64,000 nucleotides of DNA from Enterobacteriaceae bacterium UBA7338. GTDB taxonomy: Bacteria > Pseudomonadota > Gammaproteobacteria > Enterobacterales > Enterobacteriaceae. Position numbers and translations under genes: made by a program. Of the stretch, positions 9,362 through 18,224 are shown one piece after another. The stretch is taken from NCBI GenBank assembly GCA_002480085.1, contig DKPJ01000006.1, positions 62,001-126,000 of the forward strand. The letters run 5' to 3'. Under the pieces are notes generated by a model that worked only from the letters and a program-made list of their open reading frames with translations, was not told where the DNA came from and ran no database searches. Numbering within the stretch: the first letter of the stretch is position 1; each line of letters begins with the position of its first letter.

Positions 9362-10867
9362 ATGGAAACCAAAGATCTGATTGTGATAGGTGGGGGCATC
9401 AACGGTGCCGGTATCGCGGCAGACGCCGCCGGGCGTGGTCTCTCCGTGCTCATGCTGGAGGCAAACGATCTGGCCTGTGCCACCTCTTCCGCCAGCTCTA
9501 AACTGATCCACGGTGGCCTGCGCTACCTGGAGCACTACGAGTTCCGCCTGGTGAGCGAGGCGCTGGCAGAGCGCGAAGTGCTGCTGCAGATGGCCCCGCA
9601 CATCGCCTTCCCGATGCGCTTCCGCCTGCCGCACCGTCCGCATCTGCGTCCAGCGTGGATGATCCGCATCGGCCTGTTTATGTACGACCATCTGGGCAAG
9701 CGCACCAGCCTGCCCGGCTCTATCGGCTTGCGTTTTGGCTCAGAGTCGGTGCTAAAGCCGGAGATCGTGCGCGGATTCGAATATTCTGACTGCTGGGTAG
9801 ACGATGCACGGCTGGTACTGGCGAATGCGCAGATGGTGGTGCGTAAAGGCGGCGAGGTGTTAACCCGCACCCGGGCAACCTCGGCACGCCGGGAAAACGG
9901 CCTGTGGATCGTTGAAGCCGAAGACGTTGATACCGGCGAGAAGTATCGTTGGCAGGCGCGCGGCCTGGTGAACGCTACCGGCCCGTGGGTGAAACAGTTC
10001 TTTGACGAGGGGATGCAGCTGCCGTCACCGTATGGGATCCGCCTGATCAAAGGCAGCCATATCGTGGTACCCCGCGTGCACTCCCAGAAGCAGGCCTACA
10101 TTCTGCAAAACGAAGATAAGCGGATCGTGTTTGTGATCCCGTGGATGGATGAGTTCTCTATCATCGGCACCACCGACGTGGAGTATAAAGGTGATGCGAA
10201 GCACGTTGAGATCGACGAGAGCGAGATTAACTACCTGCTGAAGGTCTATAACGCGCACTTTAAAAAGCCGCTGACCCGGAACGACATTGTCTGGACCTAC
10301 TCCGGCGTGCGTCCGCTGTGCGACGATGAGTCCGACTCACCGCAGGCCATTACCCGTGACTATACGCTGGATATTCGCGATGACGAGGGCAAAGCGCCCC
10401 TACTCTCCGTCTTCGGCGGCAAGCTCACTACCTACCGCAAGCTGGCCGAGCATGCGATGGAGAAGCTGACCCCGTACTACAGCGGCATCGGCCCGGCGTG
10501 GACCAAAGCGTGCGTGCTGCCCGGAGGGGATATTGCCGGTGACCGTGACGACTACGCGGCGAAGCTGCGCCGTCGCTACCCGTTTATCAGCGAGACCCAG
10601 GCGCGCCACTATGCCCGTACCTACGGCAGCAACAGCGAGCTTATTCTTGCCGGTGCGACGACGCTTGAGGAGCTTGGGGAGAACTTCGGCCATGAGTTCT
10701 ACGAGGCCGAGCTGCGCTATCTGGTAGAGCATGAGTGGGTGCGCCGCCTCGACGATGCCATCTGGCGTCGGACGAAAGCAGGTATGTGGCTGAACGCGGA
10801 GGAGCAGTCGCGAGTGGCGCAGTGGCTGGCTAACTGGGCGAAACGTGATTTATCGCTGGCATCCTGA
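9362..10867 (+). CDS. glpD: aerobic glycerol-3-phosphate dehydrogenase
   Basis: GlpD is a peripheral inner-membrane flavoprotein that oxidises glycerol-3-phosphate to dihydroxyacetone phosphate and passes electrons to quinone. Its 501 residues equal the E. coli length. The FAD-binding Rossmann motif VIGGGINGAGIAADAAGRG starts at residue 7; TSSASSKLIHGGLRYLEHYE and TYSGVRPLCDDE are family signatures. I start at METKDLIVIGG (ATG 9362), preceded by the GAGGTGAG ribosome binding site; an upstream ATG five codons earlier would bury that site. Two GlpR operators precede it. Confidence 0.97.
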   Translation: METKDLIVIGGGINGAGIAADAAGRGLSVLMLEANDLACATSSASSKLIHGGLRYLEHYEFRLVSEALAEREVLLQMAPHIAFPMRFRLPHRPHLRPAWMIRIGLFMYDHLGKRTSLPGSIGLRFGSESVLKPEIVRGFEYSDCWVDDARLVLANAQMVVRKGGEVLTRTRATSARRENGLWIVEAEDVDTGEKYRWQARGLVNATGPWVKQFFDEGMQLPSPYGIRLIKGSHIVVPRVHSQKQAYILQNEDKRIVFVIPWMDEFSIIGTTDVEYKGDAKHVEIDESEINYLLKVYNAHFKKPLTRNDIVWTYSGVRPLCDDESDSPQAITRDYTLDIRDDEGKAPLLSVFGGKLTTYRKLAEHAMEKLTPYYSGIGPAWTKACVLPGGDIAGDRDDYAAKLRRRYPFISETQARHYARTYGSNSELILAGATTLEELGENFGHEFYEAELRYLVEHEWVRRLDDAIWRRTKAGMWLNAEEQSRVAQWLANWAKRDLSLAS

Positions 10868-10872
10868 GTGAA

Positions 10873-10939
10873 ACGCCCGGTGGCGCTATGCTTACCGGGC
10901 CTACGTGTAGGCCGGGCAAACGCAGTGCCGCCCGGCGTT
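10873..10939. repeat. REP/BIME pair between glpD and glgP
   Basis: Two opposed REP units, ACGCCCGGTGGCGCTATGCT and TGTAGGCCGGGCAAACGCAG with their complements, fill the convergent gap after glpD. Confidence 0.85.
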
Positions 10940-10956
10940 TTGTTTTTACAATGTTT

Positions 10957-13404
10957 CTACAACCGTATCGGCTTGATATTCCAGATTTTGTCCGCGTACT
11001 CCTTGATCGTCCTGTCAGACGAGAAGTAGCCCATATTGGCGATGTTATGCATCGCTTTAATGGTCCACTCTTCCGGCTGGCGATAAAGTTCATCCACCCT
11101 GTCCTGACAGTCAACGTAGCTGCGGAAGTCCGCCAGCACCTGATAGTGATCGCCGAAGTTGAGCAGGGAGTCCACCAGATCGCGATAGCGGCCCGGCTCC
11201 TCGCGGTTAAACGCGCCGGTAGCGATCTGCGTCAGGACATGATGCAGCTCCTCATCTTTATCGTAGTAGTCGCGCGGCTTATAGCCCTGACGACGCAGCG
11301 TCTCAACCTCTTCTGCCGTGTTACCAAAGATAAAGATATTGTCGTCACCCACGTGCTCCAGCATCTCGACGTTTGCGCCATCCAGCGTGCCGATGGTCAG
11401 CGCGCCGTTAAGGGCAAACTTCATGTTGCTGGTGCCGGAGGCCTCCGTTCCCGCCAGCGAAATCTGCTCGGAGAGATCCGCTGCCGGAATGATCAGCTGT
11501 GCCAGGCTGACGCTGTAGTTTGGAATGAACACCACCTTCAGCTTGTCGCCAATCTGCGGATCGTTATTGATCACCTTCGCCACATCGTTGATTAGGTGAA
11601 TAATATGCTTCGCCATGTAGTAGGCCGAGGCCGCCTTACCGGCAAAGATATTAACCCGCGGCACCCAGTCCGCGTCCGGATCGGCCTTGATACGGTTATA
11701 GCGGGCGATGACGTGCAGGACGTTCATCAGCTGGCGCTTGTACTCATGGATACGCTTGATCTGCACATCGAAAAGCGCCTTCGGGTTCACCACCACGTTA
11801 AGCTGCTGACCGATGTAGAGCGCAAGCCGCTTTTTATTATCCAGCTTCGCCTGGCGCACCGCCTGGTTCAGCGTCGGGAAATCGATGTGCTGCTCAAGTT
11901 CACTAAGCTGGCTGAGATCGGTACGCCAGGTGCGGCCGATATGCTCGTCCAGCACGCTTGAGAGCGACGGGTTCGCCAGCGCCAGCCAGCGTCTCGGCGT
12001 CACGCCGTTAGTGACGTTGGTAAAGCGCGTCGGGAACACCCGTGCAAAATCCGCAAACAGCGACTGCACCATCAGGTTAGAGTGCAGCTCAGAGACGCCG
12101 TTGACCTTGTGGCTGGCCACTACCGCCAGCCAGGCCATGCGCACCCGACGCCCGTTAGACTCGTCGATGATCGAAACGCGGCTAAGCAGCCCGGTGTCGT
12201 TCGGATACTGCTCCTGGACGGTCTTCAGGAAGTAGTCGTTGATCTCAAAGATAATTTGCAGATGGCGCGGCAGGATTTTACCCAGCATATCTACCGGCCA
12301 AGTCTCCAGCGCCTCGCTCATCAGCGTATGGTTGGTATAGGAGAAGATCTGGCAGGTTGCCTCAAAGGCATCATCCCAGGAGAACTTATGCTCGTCGATC
12401 AGCAGGCGCATCAGCTCAGGAATCCCCAGTACCGGGTGGGTATCGTTGAGGTGAATCGCGACCTTATCGGCGAGGTTGGCGTAGGTCTTATGCAGCAGGA
12501 AGTGGCGGTTGAGGATATCCTGCACCGTCGCGGAGACGAGGAAATACTCCTGACGCAGGCGCAATTCGCGGCCTGAGTAGGTAGAGTCATCCGGGTAGAG
12601 CACGCGGGAGACGTTTTCCGAGTGGTTTTTATCTTCCACCGCCGCAAAATAGTCGCCCTGATTAAATTTACCGAGGTTAATCGCGCTACTGGCCTGGGCG
12701 TTCCACAGCCGCAGCGTATTGGTGGCGTCGGTATCAAAGCCGGGAATGATCTGGTCATAGGCGACTGCCAGGATCTCTTCGGTCTCCAGCCAGCGGGTCT
12801 TTTTCCCCTCCTGCTGGATGCGGCCGCCGAACCGCACTTTATAGCGGGTGTTGTGACGCTTGAACTCCCACGGGTTGCCGTACTCCAGCCAGTAGTCCGG
12901 AGACTCTTTCTGGCGGCCATCCACGATGTTCTGCTTGAACATGCCATAGTCGTAGCGGATGCCGTATCCGCGCCCCGGCAGGCCAAGGGTAGCCAGCGAG
13001 TCGAGGAAGCAGGCGGCCAGGCGGCCCAGACCGCCATTGCCCAGACCCGGGTCGTTCTCTTCGTCGATCAGCTCTTCAAGATCCAGCCCCATCTCTTCCA
13101 GCGCGTTTTTAACATCGCCATAGATGCCCAGCGCAAGCATCGCGTTGGAAAGGGTGCGGCCAATCAGAAACTCCATCGACAGATAGTAAACCTGGCGCGT
13201 CTCCTGAGAGAGCTGCGCACGGTTTGAGCGCAGCCAGCGCTCGACCAGGCGGTCACGTACGGCAAACAGCGTGGCGTTCAGCCACTCGTGCTTGTTGGCG
13301 ATAGCCGGATCTTTACCAATGGTAAACATCAGCTTATAGGCAATGGAGTGCTTTAACGCCTCGACGCTGAGTGTCGGTGATGTATAGGTAAAGGGTGCAT
13401 TCAT
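10957..13404 (-). CDS. glgP: glycogen phosphorylase
   Basis: GlgP removes glucose units as glucose-1-phosphate from the outer chains of glycogen. The 815 residues equal E. coli GlgP. Landmarks are NGGLGRLAACFLDSLATLGL, IHLNDTHPVLGIPELMRLL, and the PLP-lysine segment EASGTSNMKFALNGALTIG. It is the last gene of glgBXCAP, beginning 19 bases after the glgA stop. It is a paralogue of malP at 1281-3674; the two share the catalytic core but GlgP has its own N-terminus MNAPFTYTSPTLSVEALK. Confidence 0.97.
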   Translation of the reverse strand: MNAPFTYTSPTLSVEALKHSIAYKLMFTIGKDPAIANKHEWLNATLFAVRDRLVERWLRSNRAQLSQETRQVYYLSMEFLIGRTLSNAMLALGIYGDVKNALEEMGLDLEELIDEENDPGLGNGGLGRLAACFLDSLATLGLPGRGYGIRYDYGMFKQNIVDGRQKESPDYWLEYGNPWEFKRHNTRYKVRFGGRIQQEGKKTRWLETEEILAVAYDQIIPGFDTDATNTLRLWNAQASSAINLGKFNQGDYFAAVEDKNHSENVSRVLYPDDSTYSGRELRLRQEYFLVSATVQDILNRHFLLHKTYANLADKVAIHLNDTHPVLGIPELMRLLIDEHKFSWDDAFEATCQIFSYTNHTLMSEALETWPVDMLGKILPRHLQIIFEINDYFLKTVQEQYPNDTGLLSRVSIIDESNGRRVRMAWLAVVASHKVNGVSELHSNLMVQSLFADFARVFPTRFTNVTNGVTPRRWLALANPSLSSVLDEHIGRTWRTDLSQLSELEQHIDFPTLNQAVRQAKLDNKKRLALYIGQQLNVVVNPKALFDVQIKRIHEYKRQLMNVLHVIARYNRIKADPDADWVPRVNIFAGKAASAYYMAKHIIHLINDVAKVINNDPQIGDKLKVVFIPNYSVSLAQLIIPAADLSEQISLAGTEASGTSNMKFALNGALTIGTLDGANVEMLEHVGDDNIFIFGNTAEEVETLRRQGYKPRDYYDKDEELHHVLTQIATGAFNREEPGRYRDLVDSLLNFGDHYQVLADFRSYVDCQDRVDELYRQPEEWTIKAMHNIANMGYFSSDRTIKEYADKIWNIKPIRL

Positions 13405-13423
13405 AAACGTGATTCCTGGTGCT

Positions 13424-14857
13424 CTACTTCAACCGATAATAGAGATCCCGGTAGGACTGAGCGGCAACCTGCCAGCTAAAATCCATACTCATCGCCTGGC
13501 GCTGAACAAAGCGCCACAGCGAAGGCCGGGACCACAGCACAAAAGCACGCCTTATCGCCCTGAGCAGCGACCAGGCATTGCTGTCTTCAAAGACAAATCC
13601 GCTGGCGATACCGTCCGCCAGGTTCTCCAGTGAGCTGTCGGAGACGGTGTCAGCCAGCCCACCGGTACGCCGCACCAGCGGCAGCGTGCCGTACTTCAGA
13701 CCATAGAGCTGCGTCAGGCCGCACGGTTCAAAACGGCTCGGCACCAGAATCACATCCGCGCCGCCCATAATGCGGTGCGAGAAGGCTTCGTGATAGCCAA
13801 TCTGGACGCCAACCTGCCCCGGATGTTCGGCGGCGGCGGCCAGGAAACCCTCCTGCAGGACCGGATCGCCCGCGCCCAGCAGGGCCAGCTGTCCGCCCTG
13901 CTCCAGCAGGCCCGGCAACGCCTCCAGCACCAGATCCAGCCCTTTCTGGCTGGTCAGGCGGCTGACCACGGCGAAGAGCGGGATCTTCTCATCCACCTTC
14001 AGCCCCATGGCAATTTGCAGCTGCCGCTTGTTCTCTGCCTTATCTTCCAGCGAGTCGCGGGTAAAGCGCGACGCCAGCAGCAGGTCGGTCTCTGGATCCC
14101 AGATCTGCTCATCAACGCCGTTGAGGATCCCCGAGAGGCGGCCCTCCGCGTGGCGCTGGCGCAGCAGCCCTTCCATACCGTACGCAAACTGCGGCTCGGT
14201 GATCTCCCGCGCGTAGGTCGGGCTGACCGCCGTAATGTGGTCGGCGAAGTAGAGTCCCGCCTTCAGGAACGAGATCTGGCCGTTAAACTCTACGCCATTA
14301 ATATTAAAGAATGACCATGGCAGTTCTATTTCAGCCATATGTTGAGCATAAAACATACCCTGGTAGGCTAAATTATGCACGGTAAATACCGATTTCGCCG
14401 GATGGCCACGCAGGGCAAGGTAGGCGGGTGTCAGCCCGGCATGCCAGTCGTGGGCATGGACAATGTCCGGACGCCAGAACGGATCGAGACCGCAGGCCAT
14501 CTCGCTGCCTACCCAGCCGAGCAGGGCAAAGCGCAGCACGTTATCGGTATAGGCAAAAAGGTTAGTGTCGTGATACGGGCTGCCGGGCCGGTCATAGAGG
14601 TGTGGAGCATCAATCAGATAGATGCCAACGCCGTTATAGTGCCCGTAGAGCAGCGTGATGTGTCCGGCAAAGGTTTCACGCCGGGACACCACTTTCGCAT
14701 CGCTAATACCGCGCCGAATATCAGGGAATGCCGGCAGCAGTACGCGAGTATCAACACCGCCGGCTATTTGCGCCGCAGGGAGTGCACCAAGTACATCTGC
14801 CAGACCACCGGTCTTGAGCAACGGGAACATCTCAGAACATACATGTAAAACCTGCAT
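13424..14857 (-). CDS. glgA: glycogen synthase (ADP-glucose dependent)
   Basis: GlgA (GT5 family) adds glucose from ADP-glucose to the non-reducing ends of alpha-1,4-glucan. The 477 residues match E. coli. The N-terminal substrate loop KTGGLADVLGALP is at residues 15-27 (KxGGL motif), and the C-terminal Rossmann domain carries PSRFEPCGLTQLYGLKYGTL and the second RRTGGLADTV motif. It is the fourth gene of the glycogen operon. The 92-bp gap separating it from glgC contains a terminator-like hairpin. Confidence 0.97.
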   Translation of the reverse strand: MQVLHVCSEMFPLLKTGGLADVLGALPAAQIAGGVDTRVLLPAFPDIRRGISDAKVVSRRETFAGHITLLYGHYNGVGIYLIDAPHLYDRPGSPYHDTNLFAYTDNVLRFALLGWVGSEMACGLDPFWRPDIVHAHDWHAGLTPAYLALRGHPAKSVFTVHNLAYQGMFYAQHMAEIELPWSFFNINGVEFNGQISFLKAGLYFADHITAVSPTYAREITEPQFAYGMEGLLRQRHAEGRLSGILNGVDEQIWDPETDLLLASRFTRDSLEDKAENKRQLQIAMGLKVDEKIPLFAVVSRLTSQKGLDLVLEALPGLLEQGGQLALLGAGDPVLQEGFLAAAAEHPGQVGVQIGYHEAFSHRIMGGADVILVPSRFEPCGLTQLYGLKYGTLPLVRRTGGLADTVSDSSLENLADGIASGFVFEDSNAWSLLRAIRRAFVLWSRPSLWRFVQRQAMSMDFSWQVAAQSYRDLYYRLK

Positions 14858-14870
14858 TCTCGCTCCTGTT

Positions 14871-14902
14871 AAAAACCGCTACCGTATGCGAGCGGTAGCG
14901 GT
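14871..14902 (-). terminator. terminator-like hairpin inside the glg operon (glgC-glgA gap)
   Basis: On the minus strand a perfect 10-bp stem, ACCGCTACCG with CGGTAGCGGT (14893-14902 and 14875-14884), encloses an 8-base loop and is followed directly by five T residues (14871-14875), just upstream of the glgA ribosome binding site. The structure looks like an intrinsic terminator or attenuator placed within the operon. Whether it terminates transcription cannot be read from sequence. Confidence 0.65.
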
Positions 14903-14949
14903 AAACCAGCGCGCGGACCCCTTCCGCGCAAGGTTATGATTTGATGCCG

Positions 14950-16233
14950 TCACTCTTTTAATTTGCTTAACATCTCGCGCGTGACCAGCACAATGCCTTC
15001 CTCTGAACGGTAGAACCGGCGGGCATCCTCCTCTGCGTTTTCACCGATGACCATGCTTTCAGGTATCTTACAGGCGCGGTCAATGACGCAGCGGCGCAGG
15101 CGGCACGAACGTCCTACCCAGACATCCGGCAGCAGAACCGACGAGTCGATGTTGCAGAATGAGTTAACGCGCACGCGTGGGAACAGCACCGACTGCACCA
15201 CCACCGAACCGGAGATAATGCAGCCCCCTGATACCAGCGAATTAAGCGTCATGCCGTGGCTACCGGATCTATCCTGTACAAATTTAGCAGGCGGTAGCGA
15301 TTCCATGTGGGTTCGGATAGGCCAATTTTGATCGTACATATCCAGCTCAGGGGTCACGGAGGCGAGATCGAGGTTAGCCTTCCAGTAGGCCTCCAGGGTT
15401 CCCACGTCGCGCCAGTAAGGCTCTGCGTCCGGATCCGACTGCACGCTGGAGAGCGGGAACGGGTGCGCATAGGCCATGCCGGCCCGAGTAATCTTAGGGA
15501 TAATATCTTTGCCGAAATCGTGACTGGAGACCGGATCCTGATCGTCCTCCTCCAGCAGCTCATAGAGATAGTCGGCGTCAAAGATATAGATCCCCATGCT
15601 GGCCAGCGCGCGGGTTGGATCGTTAGGCATTGATGGCGGCTTAGGGGGTTTCTCAACGAAATCGATTACTTTTTCGTTTTCATCGACCGCCATGACGCCA
15701 AACGCCGTCGCCTCCGCCACCGGTACCGGCAGACAGGCCACGGTACAGCGCGCCCCCTTCTCGACGTGGTCGATCAGCATGCGCGAGTAGTCCTGCTTGT
15801 AGATGTGATCGCCCGCGAGGATCACCACATACTCTGCATTGTAGCGGCGAATAATATCGAGGTTTTGGGTGACCGCATCCGCCGTGCCGCGGTACCAGTT
15901 CTCACCGTGCACGCGCTGCTGGGCGGGGAGAAGATCGACAAATTCGTTCATCTCTTCGCTAAAGAAGGACCAGCCGCGCTGGATATGCTGCACCAGCGTA
16001 TGCGACTGGTACTGGGTGATCACGCCGATACGGCGGATACCGGAGTTAAGGCAGTTGGAGAGAGCAAAATCGATAATACGGAACTTGCCGCCAAAGTGTA
16101 CCGCAGGCTTGGCACGCGTGGTGGTCAAGTCTTTGAGACGCGTGCCGCGCCCTCCCGCCAGGATCAGGGCTACAGATTTTAAGGGGAGCTGGCGCGCTAA
16201 CATTAGCGGATCGTTGTTATCTAATCTAACCAT
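14950..16233 (-). CDS. glgC: glucose-1-phosphate adenylyltransferase (ADP-glucose pyrophosphorylase)
   Basis: GlgC makes ADP-glucose from glucose-1-phosphate and ATP, the controlled step of glycogen synthesis (activated by fructose-1,6-bisphosphate, inhibited by AMP). The 427 residues carry the nucleotide loop ALILAGGRGTRLKDLT, ILAGDHIYKQDYSRML, EKPPKPPSMPND, and a C-terminal left-handed beta-helix. I start at MVRLDNNDPLML (ATG 16231-16233), preceded by AAAAAAGGAGTTCATC; an in-frame upstream ATG would add 12 residues overlapping glgX and lacks support. The GGA in the ribosome binding site is of the kind recognised by CsrA, a known repressor of glgC in E. coli; that is inference here. Confidence 0.97.
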   Translation of the reverse strand: MVRLDNNDPLMLARQLPLKSVALILAGGRGTRLKDLTTTRAKPAVHFGGKFRIIDFALSNCLNSGIRRIGVITQYQSHTLVQHIQRGWSFFSEEMNEFVDLLPAQQRVHGENWYRGTADAVTQNLDIIRRYNAEYVVILAGDHIYKQDYSRMLIDHVEKGARCTVACLPVPVAEATAFGVMAVDENEKVIDFVEKPPKPPSMPNDPTRALASMGIYIFDADYLYELLEEDDQDPVSSHDFGKDIIPKITRAGMAYAHPFPLSSVQSDPDAEPYWRDVGTLEAYWKANLDLASVTPELDMYDQNWPIRTHMESLPPAKFVQDRSGSHGMTLNSLVSGGCIISGSVVVQSVLFPRVRVNSFCNIDSSVLLPDVWVGRSCRLRRCVIDRACKIPESMVIGENAEEDARRFYRSEEGIVLVTREMLSKLKE

Positions 16234-16247
16234 GATGAACTCCTTTT

Positions 16248-18224
16248 TTATGACCTTCGAAAAACGCATACTCCATGCGCGGGCCCATGCCAGACAGCCA
16301 CTACCACCGGATTATCCTCACCGGCAAATGGGGGAACGGCGCGCCATTCCCCTTCGGGTAATACAATTTCTGTAACCTTATCCGTATTGTTCAGCGTAAT
16401 CAGAAGACGGTCTGAAAGCAGGATCTGCAAACGGCCTACTCCATGCTCCCACTCCCGCACGCTTAAAGGCTGGGCATCCTTATTCAGCCAACTGACGTTG
16501 CCGTCACCCTCTTCCCACCAGGTATTATTGGTTAATGCCGGTACCTGCTGGCGAAGATGAATTAACGTGGCCACAAAGGTGGTCAGCCCGTCGTTTGCCT
16601 GTTCCCAATCAAGCCAGGTCAGCGCGTTGTCCTGGCAGTAGGCATTATTGTTACCGTGCTGGCTGTGACCCTGTTCATCACCCGCCAGCAGCATTGGCGT
16701 ACCTTGTGACAGCAGCAGCGTGACCAGTAGGGCATGGACACTGTCTCGCCGCCGTTCAATCACATACAACGACCCGCCTAATCCCTCTATACCATGATTA
16801 TTGCTGTGGTTATTGTTAGTGCCATCGCGATTCTCTTCGCCGTTGGCCTCGTTGTGCTTATGGTTAAAGCAGACGCAGTCGCGCAATGTAAAGCCATCGT
16901 GCGCCGTCACCAGGTTGACCGACGCACTGGGCTGACGCCCGCTGCGCCTGAACACGTCGCCAGAACCGGCAAAGCGCGTGGCAAACCGGCCCAGAGAGAT
17001 ATCTTTCGCCAGCCAGAAGCGGCGCGAGGCATCGCGAAACTGATCGTTCCACTCGGCAAACAGCGGCGGAAAATTGCCGACCTGGTAGCCGCCCTCACCC
17101 ACATCCCACGGCTCGGCAATCAGCTTAACCGCCGACAGCAGCGGATCGTTTTTAATCGCCTCAAACAGCGGCGCGCAGGCATCAAAGTGCGGCGTGCGTC
17201 CCATCACCGTTGCCAGGTCAAAGCGGAAGCCGTCAATGTGGTAGATCTCTACCCAATGCCGCAGGCACTGGTGCGCATACTCCACCACGCCGGGGTGGCT
17301 CAGATTCAGGGTGTTGCCGCAGCCGGTCCAGTTCGCGTAGTCGCCGTTCTCCCTGATCCAATAATAGCTACGGTTATCGATTCCGCGCAGGGAGAAGGTG
17401 GGGCCTTCAATATCGACCTCGGCGCTGTGGTTCAAGACGATATCGAGGATCACCTCAATACCAGCAGCGTGCAGCGCTTTTACCGCCTCGCAAAACTCCT
17501 GCTGGGCGCGGGCAGGCTCACTCGCGTAGCGCGGATCGAGGGCAAACATCGCCAGCGGGTTGTAGCCCCAGTAGTTGCTTAAACCCAACCTTTGCAGGCG
17601 CGGCTCGCTGGCGAAGTGTGCCACCGGCAGCAGCTCCAGGGCGGTGATCCCGAGGCGCTTGAAGTAGGCGATCATCACCGGATGGCCCAGCGCCTTATAG
17701 GTGCCGCGGATCTTTTCTGGGATATCAGGGTGCAGATACGTCAGCCCTTTGACGTGGGCCTCATAGATCACCGTGTTGCCCCAGGGAATACGCGGCGGCG
17801 CGTCGTCTTCCCAGTCAAAGGCGTCGTTGACCACCACGCTCTTCAGCGCAATGGCCGCGTTGTTATGCGGATCGGCAATGTCGAAGCCGCCGTGAAAGAG
17901 ATCGTGATCGATGGCGTCGCCGTCAACGCGGCGAGCACAGGGATCGATCAGTACCTTTGCCGGATTAAAGCGGTGGCCCGCGGCCGGATCCCAGGGACCA
18001 TGTACCCGGTAGCCGTAGCGCAGGCCGGGGCGCGCCTTCTCCAGAAAACCGTGCCAGACGTCGCCGCTGCGGGCAGGCATATCGTAGCGCTGCTCGTTCT
18101 CTTCATCGTCAAAGATGCAAAGCTCAACCCGCTCTGCATTTGCCGAGAAGAGCGTGAAGTTCACGCCGTTACCTTCGTAATGCGCGCCAAGCGGCGCAGG
18201 CTTGCCTGCCGCCAGCTTCGTCAT
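16248..18224 (-). CDS. glgX: glycogen debranching enzyme
   Basis: GlgX hydrolyses alpha-1,6 branches of phosphorylase-limit glycogen, releasing maltotetraose. The 658 residues show the CBM48 N-terminal domain and a GH13_11 barrel. The catalytic region includes GFRFDLATVMG (nucleophile Asp), KLIAEPWDVG (acid Glu) and VTAHDGFTLRDCV (third Asp). The start ATG overlaps the glgB stop (ATGA at 18221-18224), which indicates translational coupling. It ends 14 bases before glgC. Confidence 0.96.
   Translation of the reverse strand: MTKLAAGKPAPLGAHYEGNGVNFTLFSANAERVELCIFDDEENEQRYDMPARSGDVWHGFLEKARPGLRYGYRVHGPWDPAAGHRFNPAKVLIDPCARRVDGDAIDHDLFHGGFDIADPHNNAAIALKSVVVNDAFDWEDDAPPRIPWGNTVIYEAHVKGLTYLHPDIPEKIRGTYKALGHPVMIAYFKRLGITALELLPVAHFASEPRLQRLGLSNYWGYNPLAMFALDPRYASEPARAQQEFCEAVKALHAAGIEVILDIVLNHSAEVDIEGPTFSLRGIDNRSYYWIRENGDYANWTGCGNTLNLSHPGVVEYAHQCLRHWVEIYHIDGFRFDLATVMGRTPHFDACAPLFEAIKNDPLLSAVKLIAEPWDVGEGGYQVGNFPPLFAEWNDQFRDASRRFWLAKDISLGRFATRFAGSGDVFRRSGRQPSASVNLVTAHDGFTLRDCVCFNHKHNEANGEENRDGTNNNHSNNHGIEGLGGSLYVIERRRDSVHALLVTLLLSQGTPMLLAGDEQGHSQHGNNNAYCQDNALTWLDWEQANDGLTTFVATLIHLRQQVPALTNNTWWEEGDGNVSWLNKDAQPLSVREWEHGVGRLQILLSDRLLITLNNTDKVTEIVLPEGEWRAVPPFAGEDNPVVVAVWHGPAHGVCVFRRS

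Noticed and set aside
14871..14902. Hairpin in the glgC-glgA gap as a REP element
   Set aside because: Its arms, ACCGCTACCG and complement, do not match the REP consensus found elsewhere here.
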